Translations under genes and position numbers: made by a program
NCBI GenBank assembly: GCA_043228905.1
Contig: JBHGNT010000007.1
Location: 13,206,001-13,270,000, forward strand
DNA length: 64,000 bases
Source of the DNA: Azolla caroliniana
Taxonomy: Eukaryota > Polypodiophyta
Direction of reading: 5' to 3'
Notes under the pieces: model-generated
Seen by the model: the letters and a program-made list of their open reading frames with translations, nothing else
Told to the model about the DNA's origin: nothing
The model's database searches: none
Shown: piece after piece, positions 32,456 to 43,815 of the stretch
How the letters are laid out: every line of letters starts with the position of its first letter
How positions within the stretch are numbered: the first letter of the stretch is position 1

Positions 32456-33571
32456 TTAGTTGTTCTCCGGTCCTGTCAGATCTTTGCCCGAAGCATGCAA
32501 CTCGCCGGCCTCTTGTCGGTTTGCCGGCTCATGCTTCTCCTTACTGGCTTGGTGGTAGCCGTCGTCTTCACCGATTGCCGTTATGGTTGGCCTGCCGGCG
32601 TCTGATTCAGTTTCGGTCCTTCGTTCAAATGGGTTCTTAAGCATAGGTCCTTTGTATGGTTTTAATCTAAATCCGTTGACCCATTTGCCCATCACTCTCC
32701 GGCAAGTGTCCCCAACTGGTTGGACCCATTGAACTCGCGTGTGATCCAGTACGGTCCGGTCCATCTAAACCGTAGTTTACCTGGCATTTTGCCCATCCGG
32801 GTCTGGAACACGAGTACCGGCTTGCCGGTCCCGAACATTTTTTCGTTTCCCTTCCAGTGCCGACCTACAAATGCTTTTCGTCTCCGTTGTTCCAATTCCA
32901 GGTGCATAATGCTCGCCAATCGGTGTTCTTCTAGTTCGCACTGAGCCTTTAACCGAATTGCCTCTGATTCCTTTTCCTTCAATCGTTCCTTAATCTGAAT
33001 CCGTAAGCTTGGTACTTGGAACTCGACCGGCATGACTGCCTCCAATCCGAATGCTAACCGGAACGGTGTTGTCCGGATGCTTGTTTTGTACGTTGTCCGG
33101 TAAGCCCAGAGCACACTATGCAGCTTTGTGTCCCAATTTGTCCGATTTTCATTGACGATCTTCCGGAGGATATTTTGGAGCATTTTGTTCGTCGACTCAG
33201 CTAAACCCATTTGCTTGCAGATAGTACGGTGTGCTTCTTTTATGTACCACCGCATAGAACGTCGTCAAACTTTCTACCACCTGTCCAAGAAAGTGCCCTC
33301 CTTGGTCGCTTATCAGTTCTATGGGGCATCCGTACCGGCACCAAATGTATTCGTATAAGAATTTCGCTGTTGACGCCGCGGTGTTGTCTCGTAGGGCTTT
33401 CGCTTCCACCCACTTAGTGCAGTAATCCGTTGCGACGATCACATACCGGTTGCCGGTTCTCATTGCTGGTGGTTTATATGGCCCGACGAAATCCAGCCCC
33501 CATTTCTGGAATGGTTCTAGTGGCAAGACTGGCTGGTGTGGCATCCGAGCTTGTTCCGTTGGCTGACCCAT
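32456..33571 (-). pseudogene. GypH integrase
   Basis: Frame 33197-33571 covers the core start ([42 protein letters not shown]). After a one-base insertion, frame 32692-33255 gives VNENRTNWDTKLHSVLWAYR, FQVPSLRIQIKERLKEKE, MGKMPGKLRFRWTGPYWITR. The last piece 32456-32764 reads VMGKWVNGFRLKPYKGP. It is separated from RT-RNase H by a single TGA (at 33571-33573) where GypB has CGA. Conserved Asp residues are present; the frameshift disables it. Confidence 0.75.
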
Positions 33572-35677
33572 TCATTGGCATAGATCACACTCCTTCGCAT
33601 ACCGGACTGCATCTTTCAATGTGGTTGGCCACCATAGGCCATTTTGCCATACTTTCCTTGCCGTCGCATCTCCGGCATAATGGCCTCCGGCGACTCCGTA
33701 GTGTGCCTCCCGTAGTATTACCTCCTTCTCGTCGTTGCGCACCGCTCGTCGCCAAATACCGTCCGCACCTTTGTGGTATAGCGTGTCCTGTAATAAACAG
33801 AAGTGTAGGCTCTGTACCGCCAGGCGTTTTCTCTCGTCCCAATTCATCTCCTCCGGTGGCAATCCGGTGATCAGAAACTGGTGCATATTAGTTAGCCACT
33901 TATCTTCTTGTGCCATCTTTTCATCTGTTGCCGTTTTAGTGGTGACTCGAAAAACCTCTGCATCCGGAAACTCGTCTGGTACTCCGTCCCCTGTCTCCCC
34001 GGAATCTAGCTGGCTTAGATAATCTGCGACCGCATGCTGTATGCCGGGTCGGTGGAATATCTCGAATTCAAACTCTTGCAACAACAAAGTCCACCGGGCT
34101 AGCTTACCGATAAGTGACGCTTTGGATACTAGGTAAAGGAGTGCCGAATGATCCACATGGAAAGAGAACTTTCTTCCCAATAAATAATGCCTGAATTTTG
34201 TTACACTATAGATCATTCCTAAAGCTTCCCTTTCCGTGGTAGAATAATTTTGCTCCGCTTGGGATAGCTTCCTACTGGCATAGTACACTGGCCGGTACCA
34301 CCTTGGCTCGGTAAGCTGCATGAGCGCGTTGCCGATTGCGATATCGGAAGCGTCCACGAACACATGAAATTCTTTACTCCAATCGAGAGGCTGCACTACC
34401 GGTGCTTGTGACAATAACAACTTTAGTGCCCAGTACGCCTTGTCTTCGATGTCAGTCCATTGGAACGGTGTTCGATGTACTGCCGTATGCAGAGGTGTAG
34501 CCAGGTCTGCCAAATATTGGAGCATACGGCTATGCCAACGGATTTGTCCTAGGAAACGGCTCAATGCCTTTGCCGTTGCCGGGGCTGGTGCTTCCCGGAT
34601 TGCTTTCACTTTGTCCGGATCTACGGCAATGCCTTCCTTGCTTACTATATGCCCTAGTAGCGTTCCGCTGGCCACTCCAAATACACACTTCGCCGGATTC
34701 AGGCTTAGCCGGTACGCCCTACACATCTCTAGACATAGTCTGAGATGCTGCAAATGATCTTCTTCTCTACTATAGACGGCGAAGTCGTCAAGGAACACCT
34801 GCATAAAAGCCGGTATGTATTCACCAAAGATCTCCATGATGATCCGTTGGAATGTTGCTGGTGCCGTTTTCAGCCCAAACATCATCACCACCGCAACAAA
34901 CACTCCCCATTCGGTGACGAAAGCCGTTTTCTCTTGATCCTCAGGGTGCATCCGGATCTGATTATACCCGCTGAATCCGTCTAAGAAACTGTAGACTTCA
35001 TGGCCGGCGACGGCATCCAAAACTTCATCCGTAAACGGAAGTGGAAATGCATCCGTTACCGTTGACGTATTGAGCTTCCGGTAGTCGACACAAACTCTAA
35101 TTTTTCCGTTCTTTTTCGGTACGACTACGATCGGGCTCAGCCATGTAGATTTCTTTATGGGACGGATGAAGCCGACCCTCAGTAATTTGTCGATCTCCTC
35201 CTTGACTTTGGCGGCGTAGTGTGGGTTCATTCGGTACCGACGTTGTGCCACCGGCTTGGCGTCTTTGCTCAAATGTATCTGGTGTTGATACAACTGAGGA
35301 TCCAGGCCTCTCATATCCTCGTACGACCAGGCAAAGACGTCGCGAAACTCGTTGAGGAGTGTAATTATCGCCGTTTTGTTCTCTGCATTCATTTCTTTGG
35401 CGATGTGCACCGGTTTTGCCTCCTCCGTCGTTCCTAGATTTACTTCTTCTAATTGGGACGCTTTTACGCGCTGGGATATGGCCATTTCCCTTTCCAACGC
35501 CTCCTGCGCATGCCGTAACTCCCGGATTGCTTCTTTATCCGGTTCCTCTTCGGTTTCGTCCGGTTGGAGTAAGTAGGGTGATACCGCCTCCGCGACGTCA
35601 ATTTCGAAGAGGGGTACAATCTTCGGGTTCTCCAGCAAGTACTGCTCTTCTTCTTCGTCTGCTAATCCCTCCAGCAT
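33572..35677 (-). CDS. GypH pol: RT, RNase H and integrase zinc domain (701-codon open frame)
   Basis: Uninterrupted minus-strand frame. It starts in the protease-RT linker (MLEGLADEEEEQYLLENPKI), continues with RT (FPLPFTDEVLDAVAGHEVYS, FLDGFSGYNQIRMHPEDQ, the active box VFLDDFAVYS, SGTLLGHIVSKEGI), RNase H (HVFVDASDIAIGNALMQL, ETEREALGMIYS-like TTEREALGMIYSVTKFRHYL, FHVDHSALLYLV), and the zinc domain (HYGVAGGHYAGDATARKVWQ, CDLCQ). It would form part of the pol polyprotein, not a separate enzyme. The upstream protease is disrupted by a duplication and integrase follows a TGA, so a working polyprotein is not made. Confidence 0.8.
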   Translation of the reverse strand: MLEGLADEEEEQYLLENPKIVPLFEIDVAEAVSPYLLQPDETEEEPDKEAIRELRHAQEALEREMAISQRVKASQLEEVNLGTTEEAKPVHIAKEMNAENKTAIITLLNEFRDVFAWSYEDMRGLDPQLYQHQIHLSKDAKPVAQRRYRMNPHYAAKVKEEIDKLLRVGFIRPIKKSTWLSPIVVVPKKNGKIRVCVDYRKLNTSTVTDAFPLPFTDEVLDAVAGHEVYSFLDGFSGYNQIRMHPEDQEKTAFVTEWGVFVAVVMMFGLKTAPATFQRIIMEIFGEYIPAFMQVFLDDFAVYSREEDHLQHLRLCLEMCRAYRLSLNPAKCVFGVASGTLLGHIVSKEGIAVDPDKVKAIREAPAPATAKALSRFLGQIRWHSRMLQYLADLATPLHTAVHRTPFQWTDIEDKAYWALKLLLSQAPVVQPLDWSKEFHVFVDASDIAIGNALMQLTEPRWYRPVYYASRKLSQAEQNYSTTEREALGMIYSVTKFRHYLLGRKFSFHVDHSALLYLVSKASLIGKLARWTLLLQEFEFEIFHRPGIQHAVADYLSQLDSGETGDGVPDEFPDAEVFRVTTKTATDEKMAQEDKWLTNMHQFLITGLPPEEMNWDERKRLAVQSLHFCLLQDTLYHKGADGIWRRAVRNDEKEVILREAHYGVAGGHYAGDATARKVWQNGLWWPTTLKDAVRYAKECDLCQ

Positions 35678-36585
35678 ATTGACACACTCCGCATATAACG
35701 GTGTCAGGTCCTTGTCGGTGCCCTTCCTTTGTTGTGTTGGTACTCGTACCTTCGCTTTTCCCTACCGGAACGTAATCATATTCCTCCTCCAGTTCTACTT
35801 GATATGTGCCGTTTTTAACCAAGGTCGTCCCAACAATAATGGGTCCGCTCCTTGAGCCTACAATTGGAGAACTACGGCTGAGATTCGGAATGTGTGGCCC
35901 CCGATGGTTACTTCCAAATTCCGTATTAATCCTGTCGGTCACACCGAACTTGTGTCAGCCATTCGGAGCCAAAACGGACATGGCTCCCACTCTCGCATAT
36001 TGACACACTCCGCATATAACGGTGTCAGGTCCTTGTCGGTGCCCTTCCTTTGTTGTGTTGGTACCCGTACCTTCGCTTTTCCTTGCCGGAACGTAATCAT
36101 ATTCCTCCTCCAGTTCTACTTGATATGTGCCGTTTTTAACCAAGGTCGTCTCAACAATAATGGGTACGCTCCTTGAGCCTGCAACTGGAGAACTACGGCT
36201 GAGATTTGGAATGTGTGGCCCCCGATGGTTACTTCCAAATTCCGTATTAATCCTGTCGGTCGCACCGAACTTGTGTCAGCCATTCGAAGCTAGAACGGAC
36301 ATGGCTCCACTCTCGGATTCCAAGAGCATCGCATGTCCGGAGGCTGATTACATTAACGTCGGAGCCTCCGTCTATTATTGTGCCAGGGAGTTCTTTCCCT
36401 TTCACAATGGCCGTAATTGCCGGACTGTTGGTGTCCACCACGGCCGGTCCCTCCTCCGGATTTGAGAAGAATGCCGGAGCCGGTGGTGTTCCGCCTGTCG
36501 TCATGCCTTCCTTGAGTCCTTCTGTGAATCTTGGTACTAGCTGCAAGAGTCGTCCCAACGGCAGCGTGATCTGGCATTCCTGCAA
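35598..36585 (-). pseudogene. GypH protease, disrupted by the duplication
   Basis: Frame 36247-36585 has the complete active-site region: ITAIVKGKELPGTIIDGGSD, then VNVISLRTCDALGIREW, matching GypB. It then shifts, and the C-terminal half of the protease occurs twice (35955-36143 and 35598-35942, both with MVKNGTYQVELEEEYDYVP-like sequence). Catalytic Asp retained. The protease part is out of frame with downstream pol. Confidence 0.7.
35674..36315. repeat. Two-copy 321-bp tandem duplication in the GypH protease-linker region
   Basis: GCATATTGACACACTCCGCA starts at 35674 and again at 35995, period 321 bp (107 codons). GypB has one copy of this region. The copies differ at a few bases, including a C missing from the second near 36310, which shifts the frame. 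Confidence 0.88.
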
Positions 36586-36588
36586 TAC

Positions 36589-38600
36589 CTACCATCTCGC
36601 GTTTTCGGACTGACTGCTTCCGGCGAGCTCTTCGGTGTTGTCCTTCTGTTGCATGAGTTCTGCTACGTTTCGCTTATTGGCCTTTTTTACCCATTCCGTT
36701 GCTTGTTTCCGGATGGCCTCTTGTGTCTCCCATTCCGTAGTCTTCCCCTTCGACCTTGTGGTGACCTGTTGGAGGTCTGCGACTTCGGCGACTACCATGT
36801 TTACTGTCGGTCGCTTATCGTAGCTTTTTGTCGGACATTGATTACTATAATGTCCTTCTTGCCGGCAGTAATAGCAATATGCTTTCCGGGTGTTGCTGGA
36901 CTCGGCATTGTTTCCTGTACCCGGTGGAGGACTTGTGGTAACCGCGGGGCTCTGGTCTGGTTGGCTGCTTGAGGCACCTTTTTCCAGTTCACGTGGGTGG
37001 CTCTCGTTTTTGAAATGTCATTTTTTATTAAAGTTCTTTTTGTTGCGGTACCCTTGTCGGGGTTGGTCGTCATACCTCCCGTACTCTTCCCGTCGTTGGT
37101 GATACCCGGGGGAGTGATCCCAGTTGTGATGCTCGTACCATCCATTGTATTCTCGGTACTTGTCGTATCTCTTGTATTGGTCGTAGTTGTCTCGCCGATT
37201 GTTGTACTGGACATCTTGTGCCGGTCGATATCGCTCCTCTCATCGCTAGCGTTCGTCTTCTTCGTCTCGGCTGCTACGTGGCTCGATTTTGCCGGACTGG
37301 TGGAGCTTGCCGATTCAATAAGTTATATTCGCACCGGTCCATCGTGTGGCTCATAGATTGGCAGAGTAAGCAGTGCGTCCTCATGGTGCACTCCAGTGAC
37401 GAGTGTTCGGAATTCAAGCAAGTCGTGCATTGGATTGCTTGCCGGAAACGGAGATCCTCATCGGTTGGTAATGCTCGTTGGAGGGCTCCCATTGTTAGCC
37501 AAGAGCTCATTTTCTCCATTTCTCGAACCCGGTCGATGACCTGGTCGACAGTGCTTGTGCGAAAGTCAATGACCGTGCATACCATTCGTAGAGGTTCCCG
37601 GAGCGCGGCTAAAAATATAGCCCGCGTTTCTTCCTCTGGAGGTGCGTGGGTTAGCTGACTGTGCATCCGTTGAAATCGGATGACAAACTGTGGGATGCTC
37701 TTGCCGGGGTCCTGCCGAATTGTGTAAAATAAGCCCACCATTTCTCGTTGATCCACCTCCTTCTGGAAGAAGTGCAAGAATTTGTCTTTCAGGTCCGCAA
37801 AGGTGGTGATGGTGCTGCGATCCTGCGTCCGGTGCCATCTGGCGGCCGGTCCTTCTAATGTCACGCCGAATTCGGCTATCTTAGATCGTTCTTCTTCTAT
37901 CACGGTTAATCGTTGTGACACATGGTTTGCTTCCCATGTTTGTTCAAATGCGTGAACATGAGCCTCCGCATCCGGGTCATCCCAATACTTGGAGTATTGG
38001 AACGGCATATCATCGTCCGGTGTCGGTACGCGGTCTGGTGGTGTTGGTAGTCTTTCCTGTTGTTCCGTCGGCGTCTAAGGTCTTTGCCGGTTTTGCTTTG
38101 GTGTTGCCGGCTCAACTTCCGGTGTTGGAGATTTTTGCCGGTGTACTTCCGTCTCCGGAGGTTGCTCCCCGACGGGTGCCGGAGGTTGCTCCACGACGAG
38201 TGCCAGAAGTTCTTGGTCTGCCAACTCTGGTTCCGGTGTCGATAAAGTATCCGACTCCTCGTCCTCCGGTCCTCCTGGGGTGTCATTACTACTGCGATAG
38301 TTCATTTGCGCGTTGTAACCCCCCCGTCCGAATCCGATTCCAGTGCTGAGAATGCTACGGATTCGCCTTCTCTTCCGACCAAGGCCTGGAGAAGGGTTTC
38401 CGCTTCCCGGAGGCTGCTTAAGTTGCTTCCTTCGTCCGGGTAGGCGTTTTGTTGCAAACGGAGCGACTCCTCCGCCACTTTCCGGATCACTTTGGAAAAT
38501 GATCGATCCATTCGAATTTCTTCCACTGCTTGCTGAAAAGCCTCTCGCCACCATCTCCGTTCAGCAAGTCTTCGTGCTCTCTCCGTAACCGGGTCGTCTG
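36589..38600 (-). pseudogene. GypH gag, frameshifted
   Basis: N-terminal piece 38302-38526 (MEEIRMDRSFSKVIRKVAEE, AYPDEGSNLSSLREAE) parallels GypB. A Pro/Glu-rich segment (38075-38300) follows. Capsid-nucleocapsid frame 37274-38008 has YSKYWDDPDAEAHVHAFEQT, EFGVTLEGPAARWHRTQDRS, REMVGLFYTIRQDP, and the knuckle CTTCLNSEHSSLECTMRTHC. The Arg/Tyr-rich tail is out of frame (36801-37214) and includes a second knuckle with all cysteines (YCYYCRQEGHYSNQC in the third frame). The last piece 36589-36798 leads to protease. Confidence 0.72.
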
Positions 38601-38668
38601 TTGGCCTCGTTATCCATTCCTGCCGTTGTTCTTTGCGATAATACAGGAATCGTGGTCGCCAAAAACTG

Positions 38669-39138
38669 TGTTATTGCTAGGGCCGGACAACAGCCTAACA
38701 CAGGGTGTCCACTTAAGACATGTCACCAAAGGGTGGTACGGCAGAATGACTTATGGCACAACGCTTAATTAGACCTTAATCGATTACTTAGCCATCCGTA
38801 ATTAACGCGCATAAGATATGACAATAATCACAGAACGGTAATCAACACTTGAAGATTAAGACCATAAGCTTTATTAATTATCCGCTACTGATTACATTGT
38901 AACCGGGCCTTTATATAGGTCTTTGGTGCGAAATACAAAACGGTGCCAAACGGCACCTTTACGGAATCGTTCCGGATCCGGATCGGCATATCGATTCCGG
39001 TCCGTCTGTCCACATCTTCTTATATAATAATATGTATATATTAAAACTACTACTTCCAACAGTTCCCGAATAACTATTCCTTTCACACTCTGGTTTGGAG
39101 TTTGGACCTCCTTTAGCCTTCTTTGCCGGCCGGTAACA
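38669..39138 (-). repeat. 5' LTR of GypH (470 bp) and adjacent primer site
   Basis: TGTTATTG at 38669 and GGTAACA ending at 39138. Minus-strand TATA box (ACCTATATAAAGG) near 38910-38922. It shares with GypB the TGTTACCGGCCGGCAAAG start, the CGGTGCCG/CGGCACC region and the end. The primer-site sequence CAGTTTTTGGCGACCAC sits at about 38652-38668 (minus strand). Right flank TATAA (39139-39143) is the candidate target copy. Confidence 0.82.
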
Positions 39139-39197
39139 TATAAGACTCGAACCACCGCCCTTCCGTTGCGAGTTGAGGACCACAACCACCAAGCTAG
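39139..39197 (-). repeat. tRNA-like A/B-box module beside GypH
   Basis: Minus strand: TAGCTTGGTGGTTGTGG (39180-39196), then TGGTTCGAGTCT (39143-39154); 54 bp end to end. The B box is close to the consensus. Confidence 0.5.
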
Positions 39198-39480
39198 TTC
39201 TTCTCTTCTCTTAAGGATACCTTTCTCTCCCTCTTTCTCTATTATAATATATCTTTCTCTAGATCCAATATAATCCTCTCAATCTTATTTCTTGGGTTCT
39301 TTTGTCTATACTTCCTTCTCCTTTTATAGGGAAGAGATGGTTCTACATGTGGGCCATGTGGCACACATGTAGAGAGGCTCTTGCATGTGTGCTATATGGT
39401 GCACATGTAGCACGTTTGATGGTTTAAACCATATAATACTACTTCAAATGAAAACAAGACACATGTTTATACATATTGTA

Positions 39481-39530
39481 AGTATAGGCTAAATGGTAAG
39501 GTTGAGGTTGTTGGTTCACGTCCTCTTTTG
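39481..39530 (+). repeat. Shortened tRNA-like module
   Basis: TAGGCTAAATGGTAAG (39485-39500) then TGGTTCACGTCCT (39512-39524), only 40 bp apart; a decayed member of the class. Confidence 0.35.
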
Positions 39531-39627
39531 CCCATGTAATTTGCTATATGGTGTGCATGTATTATATTAAACATGGTTCAAACTATAAAATACTACTTCA
39601 AATCATATATTATTTTGTAAATTATTA

Positions 39628-39686
39628 GTATAGGCTAATGGTAACCTTTGAGTGTCATAAGGTAGGGTTTATTAGTTTAAGTCCTC
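39628..39686 (+). repeat. tRNA-like A/B-box module
   Basis: TAGGCTAATGGTAAC (39631-39645) then TAGTTTAAGTCCT (39672-39684), 54 bp end to end. Second copy within the 152-bp duplication. Confidence 0.4.
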
Positions 39687-39792
39687 TCTTGTCCATGTAA
39701 TATAATAGATTTTATTTATTTTTGTCTCTACATATAATGTATAATATTATCATAGTATGTTATTAACATTATAAAGGTTTATTTTATTTTCA

Positions 39793-41327
39793 TTATGTAT
39801 TTATCTTATTGTAGACTTTTAATGTGAAGCTTTCGTACTTCAAGACACCGCCGTGCCTCTTTAGTGGCCCAACCAATGCATTTTCAGCTTCCACTAGATT
39901 CGCTAATATCGTATCTTGGAGATTATCCTCTTCTAGTGGCACCATTTCAAGGTGGTATACCATGAATTCCGTGATCATTCTAGGAAGCTTCCTAAATTTC
40001 ACATTTATATAGCATATGCCTTGCTCATTTGCCTTGCTCATTTGCCTTGCCCAAGCTCCATATCATGGCATCTTTCATTTGTCTTTTCATTTTCACACCT
40101 ATTGTAGTACCATATGTTGAATCTACATGAGCACCCATTTGTTGTTCCAACAATCCGAATGCTTCTTCTCTATTGTGGGGCTCCTTATTTCCAGCGACCA
40201 GCATATAGGACAGTCCAGCGATCTGACCTTCGTCCACACAATTACTATAGATATTGATTCTACACATGTTGTCCTTCTTCATCTCAGTTCCACACATTTC
40301 CTTGAACCACTTTGTGCCTATCAGTTTCAATTCGATTTGTTGCTCGGTATTTGGTAGGGGGGTCACTTTGTATTGAGGATTCCATTTCACTCTTGACCAT
40401 TTACGCATACCTTTATTTTTGTCCATCCTATTCTCTTCCTCTTTTCTAGCACGCATGTGCCTTTGTATTTTTGCTATCACCTTAATATGTTGGGTTGTCA
40501 CTAGTGACTTATCTTGCTCTTTCAAGGGGCTTACAACCTTTCCGATTCTTATTTCTCCTACCTCATCCATACATTCCTGATGCATCTAATCAATTTCAAC
40601 TACTAACAAGCCGTCTTCCTACGGCAATGTCTGTGTATCATTAATAGCACTCACAAAGTTGTTGTCCGAATTTTCCTTTGATCTTACTTCCTTGTCATTA
40701 GCTATGTTTTCGTTGTCCTCTAAGGTTAAGAGTTCATATTTGTTGCTTAGGTAAACCAGGGAAAAAGGTTGTTATTACTGTTGGATTGCCTACACAAGCA
40801 TTTGCTTTACACATGCCGAAGTTGACATCCCATTTGAATACATGTGCTCTTGCATTGTGCCATGTCAACGGGTTGCTCTCGATAATTTTGCATATATTCG
40901 TTTCAAGCATCACAGTAACATGGTAAAACCCCTTTCCCATAAATGTGATGTCCTTCATTCTTCCAATGTTTTCTTGCAAGCAGCTTTGCAACCAATCACG
41001 CAACAACGGTCGATACGAACGACTACCCACCACTTTCACCACAAATTATTCCTGTCTAAGTCTTATTATTTCACTCTCCATGATGCATTCTTCTTATGGG
41101 GAGAGAACGAAGGCTCCCATAGCTTGCATTGAGCTACCACTCGGCCTATTCATCCCATCTATCTGATGTTCTAGATCATCATCATAACCATTAGAGTTTC
41201 GATCCTCACATTCTTGTGTCCCCTTGTTGGCAAGAGGGTTTCGTGTTGTTGTTTGTGCAGCCTCCGATGCTTCGGAGACGTTGTTTGATGCCCCCTCAGT
41301 TGTTGTCGCTCCTCTCATCCCCGCCAT
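39793..41327 (-). pseudogene. Decayed ORF, possible RNA-binding (DUF4283-like) region, function unknown
   Basis: About 500 codons on the minus strand, recoverable across several stops. N-terminus (41094-41327) polar: ASNNVSEASEAAQTTTRN. Then 40734-41042: VVGSRSYRPLLRDWLQSCLQ, ENIGRMKDITFMGKGFYHVT, NPLTWHNARAHVFKWDVNF. That layout recalls DUF4283-like nucleic-acid-binding regions found in plant LINE ORF1 and some host proteins, a loose resemblance by eye. The middle (40025-40585) is basic then reads EMKKDNMCRINIYSNCVDEG and FGLLEQQMGAHVDSTYGTT. The C-terminal piece (39793-40041) is detached by a 13-bp duplication at 40021-40046. No RT, knuckle or membrane span. Could be a transposon ORF or a dead host gene. 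Confidence 0.4.
40021..40046. repeat. 13-bp tandem duplication causing a frameshift
   Basis: TTGCTCATTTGCC occurs twice in direct succession; 13 is not a multiple of three. With one copy the two minus-strand frames on either side would be continuous. Confidence 0.85.
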
Positions 41328-43680
41328 CCCCGTCCACCGTTCCTTCTCCTATGCTCGTCTCAGTATCTAGCACCTAATTGTTGCTCGTCACCTGCTCGTC
41401 TCAATCTACAATGAACTTCACGGAACCTACTGAACTTATGTAAGCAATACAAAACTTCACGGAACCTAGTGAACTTATGTAAGCATTCAATTGTGGAGAT
41501 GTTTTAATATGACATTGGCAATTATTCACAATTGTCATGCAAGGACTTGTTTAATCGGGACATCAATTTTTTCTCATGTCTCTACTTAACATTTTTGTGG
41601 GTCCTTCAAAAGGTATGTAGACAAAAAACCATTTCTACCTAAAAATGAAACGAGATAGTATTAGTGATGATTAAAATGTTGTAATTTCTTTAAAAACATG
41701 AATGTGTAGTGTGCTTGAACCAAGAAATGAATTACATTAGAAATTATTCGAGGGTAAATCTTTTTTGAGGGTTTGTATCATTTGATAATATCGATAGTCC
41801 ATTGCAACCTTAATATAGAGTTAACACATTGGTGATGCCTATACGGATAACTATGTTTCAATTTTAAATAAGTGCAAAACGAAATTTTGCGCGGCATTAA
41901 CTTACTTTATTATTGTCAAGTTATGTCACTATTCACACATGTAAGAGGTTGTTATCACATGAATGTCACAAAAATCATTCAAACATAAAAGATAGAGCTT
42001 ATGTAGCATGGATTTTGATGCAAATCATTGGAAATGCTCCTTGACAATACATGAAAGCATGACGCGACCACACAAAACTATATCCTCTTTGTTATCCATC
42101 TTAGTTACACTAAACTTTACTAGAGTGAATAAAGAGGAATCCCCAAACAAATTTAGCAATTGTCCATATAGTCACTATGTTCTATTTATAAACATTCGAA
42201 AAACAATGGTGGGACTTGCATATTTAACTTTTTAAGCAACTCTCAAGGTTTTTGTTTTCGGTGATGGTGGTGGGGTAGGAGCTTGTATATTAATGAAGAT
42301 AGGGGACGCGAGGTTCTTCATTTAGTATCTAGTAGAAAATGGGAAGAAGTGTTAGTGATTGATTCGTTGGCATGAAAGGAATCCTCCCACTATATGCTAG
42401 ATATAGGACCCCTCCCATCAATCCATGTCATACGTGATAGAAACGCTTTCACATATTAGATGTTATGTGCATATACATGCAAGGTTTGACATGTCGAGTT
42501 AGTTAGTCTGTGAGTTAGTTAGATAATGATTTAATTAAAACATTCCAATTATGCATAGGACAACAAACCTCCTCATGAATTAATTCAACAAAACTCGTGA
42601 TGGTAAGCATTGTTGCACGGAACGTGACACACTAAATATTTTACTTGTGACACACTAAATATTTTACTTGTAACAATTCCTTTCTGTTGTTGGTGTGTAA
42701 ATAATTATTGGAGTTGGTACTTGTCCTTTTTTACACAAGATTAGTGGATTTCATATAGAATTGAGATGTAACGATAAAACACTCTTGTTGGGTTGGCAAC
42801 GATGCTAACATACATGGTATAAGAGTTAAACAACTTGATCATTTAAAATATAATTGGATGTATGAATAATGAACTATATTCAAAATGATACCTTCCATCG
42901 ACATTATTTGTTTGTTTGTTTTATGTGCGTAATCATATGTATGAAGTTCGAAAACTCCTAGATTTTGCTTTTCATATTAGAACGCAACCCCATCGTGTGG
43001 GGTATTTATTGGCTTGTGTCATTGAGATGATAAGTTCACTACTTGTAAAATTATTCTAATAATTTCACGACTAGTGTTAGAAGAATATATTTGAGTAAGT
43101 GAACCCATAAAGTGCTCGCTTCCAAACTAACGCCACGAAGTTTGATTGAAACTTGCCTTGCCTTTTTATTTGTAAATTTCACAACAAACGATACAATTTA
43201 GTATTTTGCCTTTCTTACAACATGTTCGTCACATATATCTAGTGTTTCAGTGCCAGAGAACATATGGCTTCCTATTTTTTCCACTTCCATATTTAAAGTA
43301 TGATAGGACCGCAATGAGATGAAGAGTGAGTAGTTATAGGAGGGGAGGGAGCATCAATTGAAGATCATACAAGAATGTTAATGATGATAAACAATACAAC
43401 AAATTCCGGCATTTAACACGCAATTTTGTGTATGCCATCATAAAAAATTGGAGCTTACCATCAACATAAGGAACTTGAATAAAAACACAAGGATATGGAG
43501 AAAAAGAGGACAAGAGTTCAAAATGTTTGGTCGTATTGACATTATATGGTGCAGTTCCGTAATCCAAGCATGACCGTCGTGGAATGTGGTAGGTAGTAAG
43601 TCACTCAGAGGATCGAGAGGAGCTTGGATGATGGGGCACCAAGCGCGTTGCGGTCCGGTGGATGGATATGCATGGCCATA
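41328..43680. other. AT-rich intergenic stretch without recognisable genes
   Basis: No long frame or retroelement motif seen on either strand. Small direct duplications only: a unit starting AACTTCACGGAACCTA twice at 41411-41490, and GTGACACACTAAATATTTTACTT (23 bp) twice at about 42625-42671. Confidence 0.6.
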
Positions 43681-43740
43681 CGTACATACATACATACATA
43701 CTGATACATATGTATATCATTATGTATGTATGTATGTATA
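43681..43740. repeat. Inverted tetranucleotide microsatellites
   Basis: (CATA)n at about 43680-43701 and (TATG)n at about 43720-43740 are complementary and could pair as a hairpin. Lies about 540 bp upstream of the cap methyltransferase start. Confidence 0.7.
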
Positions 43741-43767
43741 AACATGTGTGTGCGCGTGTGTCATTGG

Positions 43768-43771
<4 letters not shown>

Positions 43772-43812
<41 letters not shown>
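43772..43812. repeat. (GA)n run upstream of the cap methyltransferase
   Basis: About 40 bp of uninterrupted GAGA. In plants GAGA runs can be bound by BBR/BPC factors, but CT/GA runs are common throughout this window, so a regulatory role is speculative. Confidence 0.75.

Positions 43813-43815
<3 letters not shown>

Larger units (their letters stand above)
32334..39138 (-). mobile_element. GypH: Ty3/gypsy element of the GypB family, 3' end missing
   Basis: Minus-strand order: 5' LTR (38669-39138), primer site, gag, protease (with a duplication), RT-RNase H, integrase, then the first part of the AT-rich spacer that in GypB precedes ORF2. It stops at 32334 against the ChrG LTR. ORF2 and the 3' LTR are therefore absent from the window. 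Pol is the longest intact frame of this family on the minus strand. Confidence 0.87.
39139..39790 (-). repeat. LTR-like segment (LTR-N), flank of GypH, no gene
   Basis: Minus-strand TATA box CCCTATAAAAGGAG (near 39323-39336) followed by a CT/GA-rich transcribed zone. It contains one minus-strand and two plus-strand tRNA-like modules and an imperfect duplication of about 152 bp (units starting at 39391 and 39543, both GCTATATGGTG). The LTR ends are not resolved: the left end was removed or displaced by the GypH insertion. Confidence 0.4.

Noticed and set aside
32335-32640. Phe-rich membrane-like protein on the plus strand
   Set aside because: Product of the T-rich GypH spacer; antisense to the end of integrase.
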